Both the position numbers and the translations under genes were made by a program. The notes beneath the pieces were generated by a model, which made no database searches, was not told the origin of the DNA, and was given only the letters and a program-made list of their open reading frames with translations. This document shows, one piece after another, positions 26,860 through 33,657 of a stretch of 64,000 bases of DNA (within the stretch, counting starts at the first letter, position 1; each line of letters starts with the position of its first letter). Origin of the DNA: Kordia sp. SMS9 (GTDB lineage Bacteria; Bacteroidota; Bacteroidia; Flavobacteriales; Flavobacteriaceae); the NCBI RefSeq assembly GCF_003352465.1, contig NZ_CP031153.1:250001-314000 (forward strand), in the 5' to 3' direction.

Positions 26860-27686
26860 GCGTTTCGTTGGTTTTTGTAGGTTCCTAAGATTTTGAGACT
26901 TGTGGACATTATTTCTAAGATGGAAATTGCTTTTTTATAATCTTCGTACGCTTCAAACGTAACATCGACAAAAAAGGCGTATTTCCAAGGTGTTTCAATA
27001 ATGGGTAAGGATTGTATTTTTGTGAGATTCAGTTTGCAATCGCTCATGACATTGAGAATGGTTGCCAAACTTCCTCTTTTGTGATCTAAGACGAATCGCA
27101 AGGAAGCTTTGTCTATTTGATCAATGCCGTTTGTTGGTGGTTGCTTTTGCAGAATCACAAAACGTGTCGCATTGGTTTTGATCGTTTGAATTTCCGCTGA
27201 AAGCACTTGCAGCTCAAATAATTCTGCTGCGGTTTTGGTAGCAATTGCGGCAATTCCTTTTTGTTGTTGTTCTTGAATTCTTCTGGCAACAGCCGCCGTA
27301 TCTACATCTTCTACCAGTTTTATGTGTGGATATTGCTTGAAGAATTCTTTGCATTGCAACAACGCCATTGGATGCGAGCAAACTTCCGTAATGTCTTGAA
27401 TGGTTTGATTTGGCAACGCCATTAAGTGATGATGAATGTTTAGGTAATATTCGCCGTTAATGTGAATGTTGTGTTCATCAATGAGTGCGTAATTTGGAAT
27501 GATAGAACCTGCAATCGTGTTCTCTAATGCCATAATAGCGTAGTTACTTTTCTCATGAATCAAGCTATCTACGAGCGCATCAAAAGATAAGCATTCGTCC
27601 AACTGTATTTCGTTTCCAAAATATAGCTGTGCTACTTTGTGATGGTTAGATCCTAATATTCCTTGTATGGCGATGGTATGTGACAT
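26856..27686 (-). CDS. pheA: prephenate dehydratase
   Basis: 276 residues. Converts prephenate to phenylpyruvate. Two lobes typical of periplasmic-binding-like PDT (AIMALENTIAGSIIPNYALI, HPMALLQCKEFF, VDTAAVARRIQ) and the catalytic motif TNATRFVILQK. A C-terminal ACT domain follows (ASLRFVLDHKRGSLATILNV, KLNLTKIQSLPI). The effector-binding motifs usually written GALV and ESRP read GSLA and QSLP here, so Phe feedback may be weak or altered; this is inference. First gene of the operon; an aromatic leader peptide and terminator precede it. Confidence 0.93.
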   Translation of the reverse strand: MSHTIAIQGILGSNHHKVAQLYFGNEIQLDECLSFDALVDSLIHEKSNYAIMALENTIAGSIIPNYALIDEHNIHINGEYYLNIHHHLMALPNQTIQDITEVCSHPMALLQCKEFFKQYPHIKLVEDVDTAAVARRIQEQQQKGIAAIATKTAAELFELQVLSAEIQTIKTNATRFVILQKQPPTNGIDQIDKASLRFVLDHKRGSLATILNVMSDCKLNLTKIQSLPIIETPWKYAFFVDVTFEAYEDYKKAISILEIMSTSLKILGTYKNQRNA

Positions 27687-27698
27687 TCGTTTTTACTC

Positions 27699-27735
27699 AA
27701 AAAAAAAAGTTCCGAATATATTTCGGAACTTTTTT
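27699..27735 (-). terminator. intrinsic terminator (attenuator) before pheA
   Basis: On the minus strand AAGTTCCGAA, a short loop and TTCGGAACTT, followed by a run of ten T, only 13 nt before the pheA ATG. A terminator placed in front of the first gene only makes sense as an attenuator. The segment TCGGAGC in the leader coding region (27774-27780) can pair with GTTCCGA of the ascending arm (27723-27729), giving an antiterminator of seven pairs including one G-U. Confidence 0.85.
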
Positions 27736-27759
27736 ATATGTTATTTGTTTTACACTAAA

Positions 27760-27849
27760 CTATACAACAATGAGCTCCGACTTCTTTCCATAAAAGAAGT
27801 AAAAATACCCTTGCCAAAAATAGTTTGTATGAAACATGTTGTTTTTCAT
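27760..27849 (-). CDS. aromatic leader peptide of the pheA operon
   Basis: 29 residues, found by reading the minus strand upstream of pheA. From residue 6 to 20 the sequence is F-H-T-N-Y-F-W-Q-G-Y-F-Y-F-F-Y, ten of fifteen residues aromatic (five Phe, four Tyr, one Trp). It then continues GKKSELIVV and stops at TAG. Together with the terminator 24 nt downstream it has the full layout of a transcription attenuator: shortage of charged aromatic tRNA stalls the ribosome in the Phe/Tyr/Trp codons and frees the antiterminator. An internal ATG at codon 5 is an alternative start. Confidence 0.88.
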   Translation of the reverse strand: MKNNMFHTNYFWQGYFYFFYGKKSELIVV

Positions 27850-27860
27850 TTTGTTACAGC

Positions 27861-27889
27861 TAAAGTATAGATTAATTTTTAGATTCAAA
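27861..27889 (-). promoter_or_regulatory. candidate promoter of the aromatic operon
   Basis: On the minus strand TTTG (27889-27886), an 18-nt spacer and TACTTTAG, close to the Bacteroidota -33/-7 consensus TTTG and TAnnTTTG. The predicted start lies a few bases before the leader ATG at 27849. The rest of the 27890-28020 interval up to gldA shows nothing else clear. Confidence 0.5.
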
Positions 27890-28020
27890 ATCGTTTGCCA
27901 ATATTTTTTGCAGAAAAACGTTTTTATCAACAAACCGCAGTTTTTTTTGTTTTTATTTAATTCAAACTAAAGAAATACTGATAAAAATTTATGTAATTTT
28001 GATTTTCAAATTGGTATAAT

Positions 28021-28917
28021 ATGTCTATTGTAGTAGAAAATGTCACGAAAGTGTATGGCGAGCAGAAAGCCTTGAATTCAGTTTCTTTCCAAGTAACGAA
28101 AGGAGAAATTGTTGGCTTTTTGGGACCAAACGGCGCAGGAAAGTCTACCATGATGAAGATTTTGACCACATATTTGAAAGCGACTTCCGGAACGGCTTCT
28201 GTGAATGCCTTTGACACAACAACCGAAGCTCGCAATGTACAGAAGAGTGTTGGCTATTTGCCAGAGCATAATCCGTTGTATTTAGATATGCATGTGCGCG
28301 AGTATTTAGCGTTTAACGCAAATGTGTATAAAACACCAAAATCGCGCATTAACGAGGTGATAGAAATGACAGGATTGACACCAGAAGCGAAAAAGAAGAT
28401 TGGTGAATTGTCGAAAGGATATCGCCAGCGTGTAGGTTTGGCGAATGCGCTATTGCACGATCCAGAAGTATTGATTTTGGATGAACCGACGACTGGATTG
28501 GACCCGAATCAGTTGACGGAAATTCGGAATTTGATTACTTCGATTGGAAAGGAGAAAACCATTTTTCTTTCTACACATATTATGCAAGAGGTAGAAGCCA
28601 TTTGCGATCGTGTGATTATTATTAATAAAGGCGAAATTGTGGCAGATACAACGTTGGCAAAACTTCAGAAGAATCAAGATCAAGTGATTGAGGTAGAGTT
28701 TGATTACCGCATTGAAGATGTGTTGATTGAACAGCTTCCACATGTCGTTCAAGTAGTCAACACACATGGTTTGGTATATGAAATTACCTTTAGCACCACC
28801 AAAGATATGCGTCCTGCTGTGTTTGATTTTGCACATGATCATAGCTTGAAAACCTTGCAGATTAATCAGAAGAATAAGAATTTGGAGAGTTTGTTTCGGG
28901 AGTTGACGGCTTCTTGA
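28021..28917 (+). CDS. gldA: gliding-motility ABC transporter ATP-binding protein GldA
   Basis: 298 residues. Walker A GPNGAGKST, signature LSKGYRQRVGLA, Walker B VLILDEPTTGLD and the H-loop STHIMQE. The overall sequence (start MSIVVENVTKVYGEQKALNS, C-terminal NKNLESLFRELT) is that of GldA, the ATPase that works with permeases GldF and GldG and was identified in flavobacterial gliding. gldF/gldG are not in the window, as is common. A half-site of the ATACCAATT repeat family ends right at the ATG. Confidence 0.9.
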   Translation: MSIVVENVTKVYGEQKALNSVSFQVTKGEIVGFLGPNGAGKSTMMKILTTYLKATSGTASVNAFDTTTEARNVQKSVGYLPEHNPLYLDMHVREYLAFNANVYKTPKSRINEVIEMTGLTPEAKKKIGELSKGYRQRVGLANALLHDPEVLILDEPTTGLDPNQLTEIRNLITSIGKEKTIFLSTHIMQEVEAICDRVIIINKGEIVADTTLAKLQKNQDQVIEVEFDYRIEDVLIEQLPHVVQVVNTHGLVYEITFSTTKDMRPAVFDFAHDHSLKTLQINQKNKNLESLFRELTAS

Positions 28918-28982
28918 ATGTTAGATTTTAAATTGTTTCGTTTTAAAATTGGTGCTTCTTATTGAGTATTATTTTCTTTGAA

Positions 28983-29031
28983 AAAACTCAATACTCAATT
29001 CTCAATACTCATTTCTCAATACTCAATACTT
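28983..29031. repeat. CTCAATACT microsatellite-like tract
   Basis: Four to five imperfect copies of ACTCAATACTCAAT between gldA and the next gene. The same kind of tract recurs near 6390-6430, 6500-6535, 47525-47550, 50165-50200 and (reverse complement) 56915-56955. Confidence 0.7.
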
Positions 29032-29034
29032 TCC

Positions 29035-29775
29035 TTAATTAAATACAAGCTGACCTGTGTAGTGCGCTATGAATTCCACAATTGGCGGACGATTGACGGC
29101 AATAACATCGCCTGTTCCGTAAATATCGCCTCGTAATTCTCGTTGCGGATTGATGATGATATCGTTACTTCCACGAGAAGATATAATTACTTTGCTTGCC
29201 ATAAAATCAGCCGCTTCTATTCTTGAATTTCCACCAGGAAAACTGATGATAAAATCATCTGTACTTCCCAAAATAAATAGATTTGATAGGTTATTGAACA
29301 CAATCTGCAATTCCTGATTTTGCACTTGCAATATAAAGTTTCCAGAAGCAGCGCTGTCGTTGGTAAAATTTTCGGAGATGAGTTTGAGTATTGGAAATGT
29401 GAGTATTCCGTCTGAACGTACTTCAAATTGTGTTTTGCTAACAATTTCTATAATGTTTGGTGCCGTTACATGAATGATTGTTACTCCGTAATCGCGGAAG
29501 TAGTTGCAATTGTTAGTATCTCTCAAAAACAAGGTCTCTCCTACTACATTGATATCCACATCATTTAAAAGATTGCTCCCTGTTTCTACCGTAACTTGAT
29601 GTCTTTCGCCTTCTTTTATAACCAACGTAATGTTTTCTCCCACTTCAATTTTAGAAAAACTTGTCACGCTGATTTCTTCTGAAATTATGTTTCCAGAAGT
29701 TTGAAAACAATCGTTGGCATCTTCTGAATTACAAGAAATACATAGTATAAGTAGTATGAAATATAGTTTTTTCAT
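29035..29775 (-). CDS. head GIN domain (DUF2807) lipoprotein
   Basis: 246 residues. Lipobox LCISC followed by NSEDANDC. The mature part begins with the DUF2807 or head-GIN pattern: SFSKIEVGENITLVIKEGERHQVTVETGSNLLNDVDINV, then right-handed beta repeats such as GDIYGTGDVI. This domain is found in many Bacteroidota surface proteins and is annotated as a putative autotransporter adhesin, but a biochemical role is not proven. Monocistronic, 30 nt from the next minus-strand gene. Confidence 0.85.
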   Translation of the reverse strand: MKKLYFILLILCISCNSEDANDCFQTSGNIISEEISVTSFSKIEVGENITLVIKEGERHQVTVETGSNLLNDVDINVVGETLFLRDTNNCNYFRDYGVTIIHVTAPNIIEIVSKTQFEVRSDGILTFPILKLISENFTNDSAASGNFILQVQNQELQIVFNNLSNLFILGSTDDFIISFPGGNSRIEAADFMASKVIISSRGSNDIIINPQRELRGDIYGTGDVIAVNRPPIVEFIAHYTGQLVFN

Positions 29776-29805
29776 TATTATTTTATGAGATTTAGTTGTT
29801 CACCT

Positions 29806-30348
29806 TCACAACCTTACCTTCTTTGCTTTTCTATTAAAGTTTATAAAGTAAATTCCAGACACCATGTGCTTACTTACATTTCGCATGTCTTTATTGGTTA
29901 TTGCCATATTAAAAGCATAGGTCAATTTAAAATTTCCTGAACCTATTCCAATTTCTGGACGTATTCTGAAACTATTATTTTTTTCCATGTCAAAATACCA
30001 TACTGTCGCTGCTCCCATATTTATGCCCCATATATTTGAAAACCCTGCTATTTTTGGAGCAATTATATAGTTATGGTTGATGTAATGTTCCGTGGATATG
30101 GAATATCCCATTCCTATATCTCCATAACCCACATAGTCCCATTTGTAATTAAAATACCCAAGTTCGAACATGGTTTCACGTGCGCCATGCACTCCAAAAA
30201 GTATTCCTCTTGATGCAGGATATTTTTCACTGTCCTCTTTAATTCCAAGCTTGTTTGGAACTTTGGTTTCTTCTGGTGCTAGTTGCGCCATTCCAAATTG
30301 ACATATCATGAATAGTATGAACGTACAGTATGCGACTCTTTTTTTCAT
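29806..30348 (-). CDS. secreted or outer-membrane protein of unknown function
   Basis: 180 residues from ATG 30348. Signal peptide MKKRVAYCTFILFMICQFGMAQ. The mature sequence has several amphipathic strands with alternating aromatics (FNYKWDYVGYGDIGMGYSI, IRPEIGIGSGNFKLTYAFNMAI) and fits a small barrel of about eight strands. An in-frame TTG upstream is not used because it would put 24 hydrophilic residues before the signal. It follows the PagL-like gene by 49 nt and could be its partner, but no family is recognised. Confidence 0.6.
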   Translation of the reverse strand: MKKRVAYCTFILFMICQFGMAQLAPEETKVPNKLGIKEDSEKYPASRGILFGVHGARETMFELGYFNYKWDYVGYGDIGMGYSISTEHYINHNYIIAPKIAGFSNIWGINMGAATVWYFDMEKNNSFRIRPEIGIGSGNFKLTYAFNMAITNKDMRNVSKHMVSGIYFINFNRKAKKVRL

Positions 30349-30397
30349 CTTTTTGTTTTTTTGATTGTTATGTAAAGAGTCCATTATTTTTAAATTG

Positions 30398-31510
30398 TTA
30401 CAATCTAATTCCGACACCAAATTCTACCGCTTCCGCTTTGGCTGCATGTGATTTGAGTGTAATTGCTGCAAACCATTTTTTGCCAAAATAGCGTTTCATT
30501 CCAATACGAATATAGGTTCTTCCTTCAAAATCTACTGGATAATATGCGTAATACCCTAATTGGGTAACCACCGATAGTTTGTTGATGAATAATTCATGTC
30601 CCACAAAAACACCTACGCGTTTGTAATCTTCATCGCCTTGCACTTCTCCATCTGGGAAAGCGATGGAACGATAGCGAATCCATTCTTTTAAAAAGTTAGC
30701 AAAAAATACTTCGGTTCCGAGTTGCACAGCACTTTTTCGCCCCAAACGTTTGTCTGCATACGCAGAAAGGATTGTAAAACCGTATTGACCGCTACCAATC
30801 GCATCACTTTCGTTGACTCCAGCACGCAAGACAAAGTTAAACTTGATCGGTTCTTTATAATTTTGCGTGATTTCATTTTTTTGATAGTGCACCAAAGAAG
30901 TATCGTCTAAGTTATAGTTGACACCAACATTGAAAGCTAATGTGTTGATACTTGTATTTGGCGCTTTTACATTGGCGTTGGAATAGTGTATAAACGATAA
31001 TCCTGCTTGGATTCCAAAACGCTTGAATAGGTTTTCTTTTTTGTAGTTGAGCATCAAATACGTGCTACTCATCAAGCGTGAACCGAATGCTATGTTTCGA
31101 AAGTTAGTTACTTTGTCGTACGGATTTGTGGTATATGCAATTCCTTGTCCAATGCGCAATACGATGTTTCGCTTTAAAAAGTAAAAATTATAGTGTGCAT
31201 ACAACGCTACGTTTTCTCCTAAGAATTCATTTTGTAAGTTTTGATAACTCAGCGAAAACCCATAATCTGGATAGTTGTAAAACTGCGACCAATCGTCATA
31301 GCCAAACGTTTTTTGATTATAGCTGACAATAAATCCTTCTGGATGCCCTGTAATCAAGTGTAAAATATCGTCGTTATGACGTGCAATGCTTCCGCTAAAA
31401 TAATTCACATCAATCGTAGCCGCTTTGGGCGATTGTTGTTTTTTAGCGGTGTTTTCTTGAGCAATACAGAAACACGAATATAGAAATATGAGGAATACTA
31501 CTTTTTTCAT
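30398..31510 (-). CDS. PagL-like lipid A 3-O-deacylase (acyloxyacyl hydrolase family)
   Basis: 370 residues. Signal peptide MKKVVFLIFLYSCFCIAQ, then an outer-membrane barrel. The segment GLSFIHYSNANVKAPN carries the H-x-S pair of PagL-type deacylases, which remove the 3-position acyl chain of lipid A. Flavobacterial members are longer than Pseudomonas PagL (~170 residues), as here, with a C-terminal second barrel part (AAITLKSHAAKAEAVEFGVGIRL end). Enzyme class assignment is fairly secure; the actual substrate may differ because lipid A structure in this phylum does. Confidence 0.8.
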   Translation of the reverse strand: MKKVVFLIFLYSCFCIAQENTAKKQQSPKAATIDVNYFSGSIARHNDDILHLITGHPEGFIVSYNQKTFGYDDWSQFYNYPDYGFSLSYQNLQNEFLGENVALYAHYNFYFLKRNIVLRIGQGIAYTTNPYDKVTNFRNIAFGSRLMSSTYLMLNYKKENLFKRFGIQAGLSFIHYSNANVKAPNTSINTLAFNVGVNYNLDDTSLVHYQKNEITQNYKEPIKFNFVLRAGVNESDAIGSGQYGFTILSAYADKRLGRKSAVQLGTEVFFANFLKEWIRYRSIAFPDGEVQGDEDYKRVGVFVGHELFINKLSVVTQLGYYAYYPVDFEGRTYIRIGMKRYFGKKWFAAITLKSHAAKAEAVEFGVGIRL

Positions 31511-31584
31511 TGCGTTGACAAATGTAGTTTATATTTTAAAAATGGTTCTATTTCTGATACTTTTCTACGCAAAATCGTTTCTAA

Positions 31585-31623
31585 TGTTAACTACAGCATC
31601 CACATACTTCTTGTATTGGAAAA
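31585..31623 (+). promoter_or_regulatory. conserved upstream block, copy 1
   Basis: GTTAACTACAGCATCCACA then TACTTCTTGTATTGG and AAAACC, about 60 nt before precursor 1. A perfect TAnnTTTG box (TACATTTG) lies at 31651-31658. Confidence 0.65.
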
Positions 31624-31681
31624 CCGCTACTAATAACTGTTTTGTTTCCATACATTTGTTAAAACCTAAAAACCCTCTATC

Positions 31682-31873
31682 ATGAAAAAAAAATCCATCC
31701 AGAAATTAAGATTCAAAAAAGCGGCTGTTTCAAACTTGAGTGTCAATGCTACAAAAGGAGGTGATGCACAAACTAATTTCCCTTGTTTTTCCAGAAATTT
31801 CTGCGAAACCATCGACTACACAGCATGTAATGGAGAATTTATCTGTCAGATTTATACAGAGCCACAACGCTAA
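31682..31873 (+). CDS. RiPP-type precursor peptide, tandem array unit 1
   Basis: 63 residues. Leader of 27 residues beginning MKKKSIQKLRFKKAAVSNL and ending in Gly-Gly (26-27), then a 36-residue core with four Cys and the family segment FCETIDYTACNGE. The leader, Lys-rich with a hydrophobic zigzag and a Gly-Gly end, matches the Bacteroidota precursors annotated as class I lanthipeptides or double-glycine natural product precursors. Core is Cys-rich and holds several Ser/Thr. No lanthionine synthetase, radical SAM or C39 transporter lies in the window. Function unknown. Confidence 0.8.
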   Translation: MKKKSIQKLRFKKAAVSNLSVNATKGGDAQTNFPCFSRNFCETIDYTACNGEFICQIYTEPQR

Positions 31874-31937
31874 TTTTTAATAAAAAAAATGTACTAAAAA
31901 GGCGACTTTATTGAGTCGTGACGTATGTTTATTTTTT

Positions 31938-31975
31938 GACTTACAGCAATCACGTAGTGAAAGTACTGTAAAACC
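31938..31975 (+). promoter_or_regulatory. conserved upstream block, copy 2
   Basis: CTTACAGCAATCACGTA, GTGAAAGTACTG and TAAAACC, a divergent copy of the block. It is now followed only by the decayed unit near 32085-32156. Confidence 0.55.
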
Positions 31976-32084
31976 TGCATGATAACATTCTGCTTTTTAG
32001 TAGATTTACACCAACCAAATAATACAAATATAAAACATACCTATTGCGAGTAAGAAAGTTTTCGATTGCTTTTTTATTGTTTAT

Positions 32085-32156
32085 GATTCATTAAATTTTA
32101 GTTGCTTTACAGTTTCTAACTTTAATGCACCAATAGACTATTTGCGATGCTATGAT
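32085..32156 (+). pseudogene. decayed precursor relic, tandem array
   Basis: No intact frame, but GTTTCTAACTTTAATGCA (32112-32129) matches the VSNLSA part of the leader, and ATAGACTATTTGCGATGC downstream reads I-D-Y-L-R-C, equivalent to the IDYSAC core segment. The Gly-Gly region is deleted. It sits between block copy 2 and a terminator, exactly where a unit is expected. The 31874-32353 gap otherwise holds only these elements. Confidence 0.45.
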
Positions 32157-32218
32157 ATATTGCTTTTCGAAGCAATTGACAAAACTGATTTCTAAAATAA
32201 TCGATTTTATGTTTAGTT

Positions 32219-32250
32219 AAAAAGAGGAATTTAAGGCATTCCTCTTTTTT
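32219..32250. terminator. terminator of the decayed unit
   Basis: Stem AAAAAGAGGAAT/ATTCCTCTTTTT with a 7-nt loop and trailing T run. Confidence 0.8.
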
Positions 32251-32261
32251 TATGCGCAAAT

Positions 32262-32300
32262 GTTAAATACAGCGAACACGTACTTCTGGTAATGTAAAAC
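32262..32300 (+). promoter_or_regulatory. conserved upstream block, copy 3
   Basis: GTTAAATACAGCGAACACG, TACTTCTGGTAATG, TAAAACC, ending about 55 nt before precursor unit 2. Confidence 0.65.
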
Positions 32301-32353
32301 CAACACTGTTTTACTGACGATTTTTCTACCTTCGTCACGTTAAAGTAAAAGTC

Positions 32354-32554
32354 ATGAAGAAAAAATCAATCAAACAATTAAAATTAAAAAAATCGTCAAT
32401 TTCTACACTTAACGGAAATGCAATTAGTGGAGGAAACGACACTGGTACTCTTTTTTGTCCGTCAAACAACTTTTGTGAAACCATTGATTATTCGGCGTGT
32501 AGAGGCGAATATCAATGTCAAATTTACAAAATTCCAACAGATCAAAATTTTTAA
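32354..32554 (+). CDS. RiPP-type precursor peptide, tandem array unit 2
   Basis: 66 residues. 27-residue leader MKKKSIKQLKLKKSSISTL... ending in SGG, then a 39-residue core with four Cys containing FCETIDYSACRGEYQCQIY. The core differs from unit 1 mainly at its ends (NDTGTLFCPSN; KIPTDQNF). First of four closely packed units without their own upstream block (32354, 32595, 32816, 33039), probably one transcript ended by the hairpin at 33252. Confidence 0.8.
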   Translation: MKKKSIKQLKLKKSSISTLNGNAISGGNDTGTLFCPSNNFCETIDYSACRGEYQCQIYKIPTDQNF

Positions 32555-32594
32555 AAAACACACCACTTTTTAGTGATGTAAAAAACCCTCAATT

Positions 32595-32803
32595 GTGAAA
32601 AAAAATCAATTCAAAAGCTATCCTTACACAAAGCTTCTGTATCTAAGTTAAATACAAGCGCTGTAAAAGGTGGAACAGATCCAACATCTCAATTTATTTG
32701 TCGATCGCAAGAAATTTGTGAAACTATTGACTTTACTAGATGTAGAGGAGAATTAAATTGTCAAATCTATCCTTTTCCAACAGATCAAGGAGGAAGTTTC
32801 TAA
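32595..32803 (+). pseudogene. frameshifted precursor peptide, tandem array
   Basis: The expected ATG is GTG and the following A-tract has 8 A instead of the 9 needed, so the frame from GTG stops after 18 codons. In the neighbouring frame the rest is intact: KKSIQKLSLHKASVSKL, leader end VKGG, then a core with FICRSQEICETIDFTRC and four Cys, to TAA at 32801. A single-base deletion in a homopolymer near the start. Transcriptional or translational slippage on the A-tract could restore the frame, but a simple pseudogene is likelier. Confidence 0.7.
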
Positions 32804-32815
32804 AAAAATAACACC

Positions 32816-33016
32816 ATGAAGAAAAAATCAATCAAACAATTAAAATTAAAAAAATCGTCTGTTTCTACGCTGAATGCCTACAGCATGAAAGGTGGATTAG
32901 GCGATTCCATTTATATATGTGAGTCTGTAAATAATTTTTGCGAAACTATCAATGTAACCAGATGTAATGGCAACTTAAATTGCGGTTTGTTTGATCCGAG
33001 AACCAATTTATGTTAA
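32816..33016 (+). CDS. RiPP-type precursor peptide, tandem array unit 4
   Basis: 66 residues. Leader MKKKSIKQLKLKKSSVSTL...KGG (27 residues, nearly identical to unit 2 for the first 19). Core of 39 residues with five Cys: YICESVNNFCETI then NVTRC and NLNCGLFDP, ending in a free terminal Cys (TNLC). The conserved FDP near the end links it to unit 6. Translation begins 12 nt after the frameshifted unit. Confidence 0.8.
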   Translation: MKKKSIKQLKLKKSSVSTLNAYSMKGGLGDSIYICESVNNFCETINVTRCNGNLNCGLFDPRTNLC

Positions 33017-33038
33017 CAGTCATCTAAGAATTACAACC

Positions 33039-33234
33039 ATGAAAAAAAGTCAATTCTTATGTTGAAATTAAAAAATTTCTGTGTCTGCTTTGAACGCGTT
33101 TCACATCAAGCAGATTTAGAGACTCAATTTACATAAGCGAATGCGTAAGTAGTTGGGAAACCAATTATTTGCAAAAGTTATGGAAGCAGAATTTTGGTTT
33201 GTTTGATCCGAGAACCGACTCATATGTAACCTAA
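33039..33234 (+). pseudogene. degenerate precursor peptide, tandem array
   Basis: Starts ATGAAAAAAAGTCAATTC, in which the frame is lost by an indel in the A-tract; a TGA interrupts soon after. Recognisable remnants are SVSALNAFH of the leader, DSIYI and ECVSSWETN of the core, and the C-terminal GLFDPRTDS. Several independent lesions show it has been inactive for longer than the 32595 copy. Confidence 0.7.
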
Positions 33235-33251
33235 CTATTCAATTATGTAAT

Positions 33252-33281
33252 AAAAGAGAGGAGCTAAAGTTCCTCTCTTTT
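33252..33281. terminator. terminator after the four-unit run
   Basis: Stem AAAAGAGAGGA/TCCTCTCTTTT, 8-nt loop, then a T-rich run. Confidence 0.85.
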
Positions 33282-33293
33282 CTTTTTATCCTT

Positions 33294-33332
33294 TTAAATA
33301 CAGAGATCACATACTTTTAGTACTGTGAAAAT
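33294..33332 (+). promoter_or_regulatory. conserved upstream block, copy 4
   Basis: TTAAATACAGAGATCACA, TACTTTTAGTACTG, TGAAAAT, about 56 nt before the last array unit. Confidence 0.65.
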
Positions 33333-33387
33333 ATACTAAATTATTTTTGCGATTGCTTACCTTCCCAACAAACCAAAAACTATACTC

Positions 33388-33588
33388 ATGAAAAAAAAAT
33401 CTATCAAGAAATTAAGTTTAAAAAAAGCACCCGTTTCTAATTTAAGTGCAACTAATTTAAAAGGAGGAAACGATCCTTGGCAATCTGTGTATTTATGCGA
33501 ATCTGACAACTGGTGTTTAACCGTGGATTATTCGATGTGCTACGGAAATAGAAACTGCGGAATTTTTGATCCGTCAGGAAATTTATAG
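33388..33588 (+). CDS. RiPP-type precursor peptide, tandem array unit 6
   Basis: 66 residues. Leader MKKKSIKKLSLKKAPVSNL...KGG (27 residues). Core of 39 residues with four Cys, VYLCESDNWCLTVDYSMC then NRNCGIFDP; here the usual CETI is CLTV. Own upstream block and own terminator, so an independent transcript. Confidence 0.8.
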   Translation: MKKKSIKKLSLKKAPVSNLSATNLKGGNDPWQSVYLCESDNWCLTVDYSMCYGNRNCGIFDPSGNL

Positions 33589-33597
33589 AAAATAGCA

Positions 33598-33641
33598 AAA
33601 AAAAGCTGTCTGAAATGTTTGGAAACGTCAGACAGCTTTTT
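33598..33641. terminator. bidirectional terminator between unit 6 and metF
   Basis: Stem AAAAAGCTGTCTGA/TCAGACAGCTTTTT with a 14-15 nt loop between convergent genes. Confidence 0.85.
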
Positions 33642-33657
33642 GTATACTTTAATTTTA

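Noticed and set aside
27829..27870. Plus-strand 13-codon frame MKHVVFHFVTAKV opposite the aromatic leader
   Set aside because: It is the antisense of the leader region and leads to gldA, which has no link to aromatic supply; the minus-strand leader with terminator explains the sequence better.
31585..33332. CRISPR-like appearance of the repeated blocks in the tandem peptide array
   Set aside because: Spacing is irregular, units are coding genes with terminators and no cas genes exist nearby.
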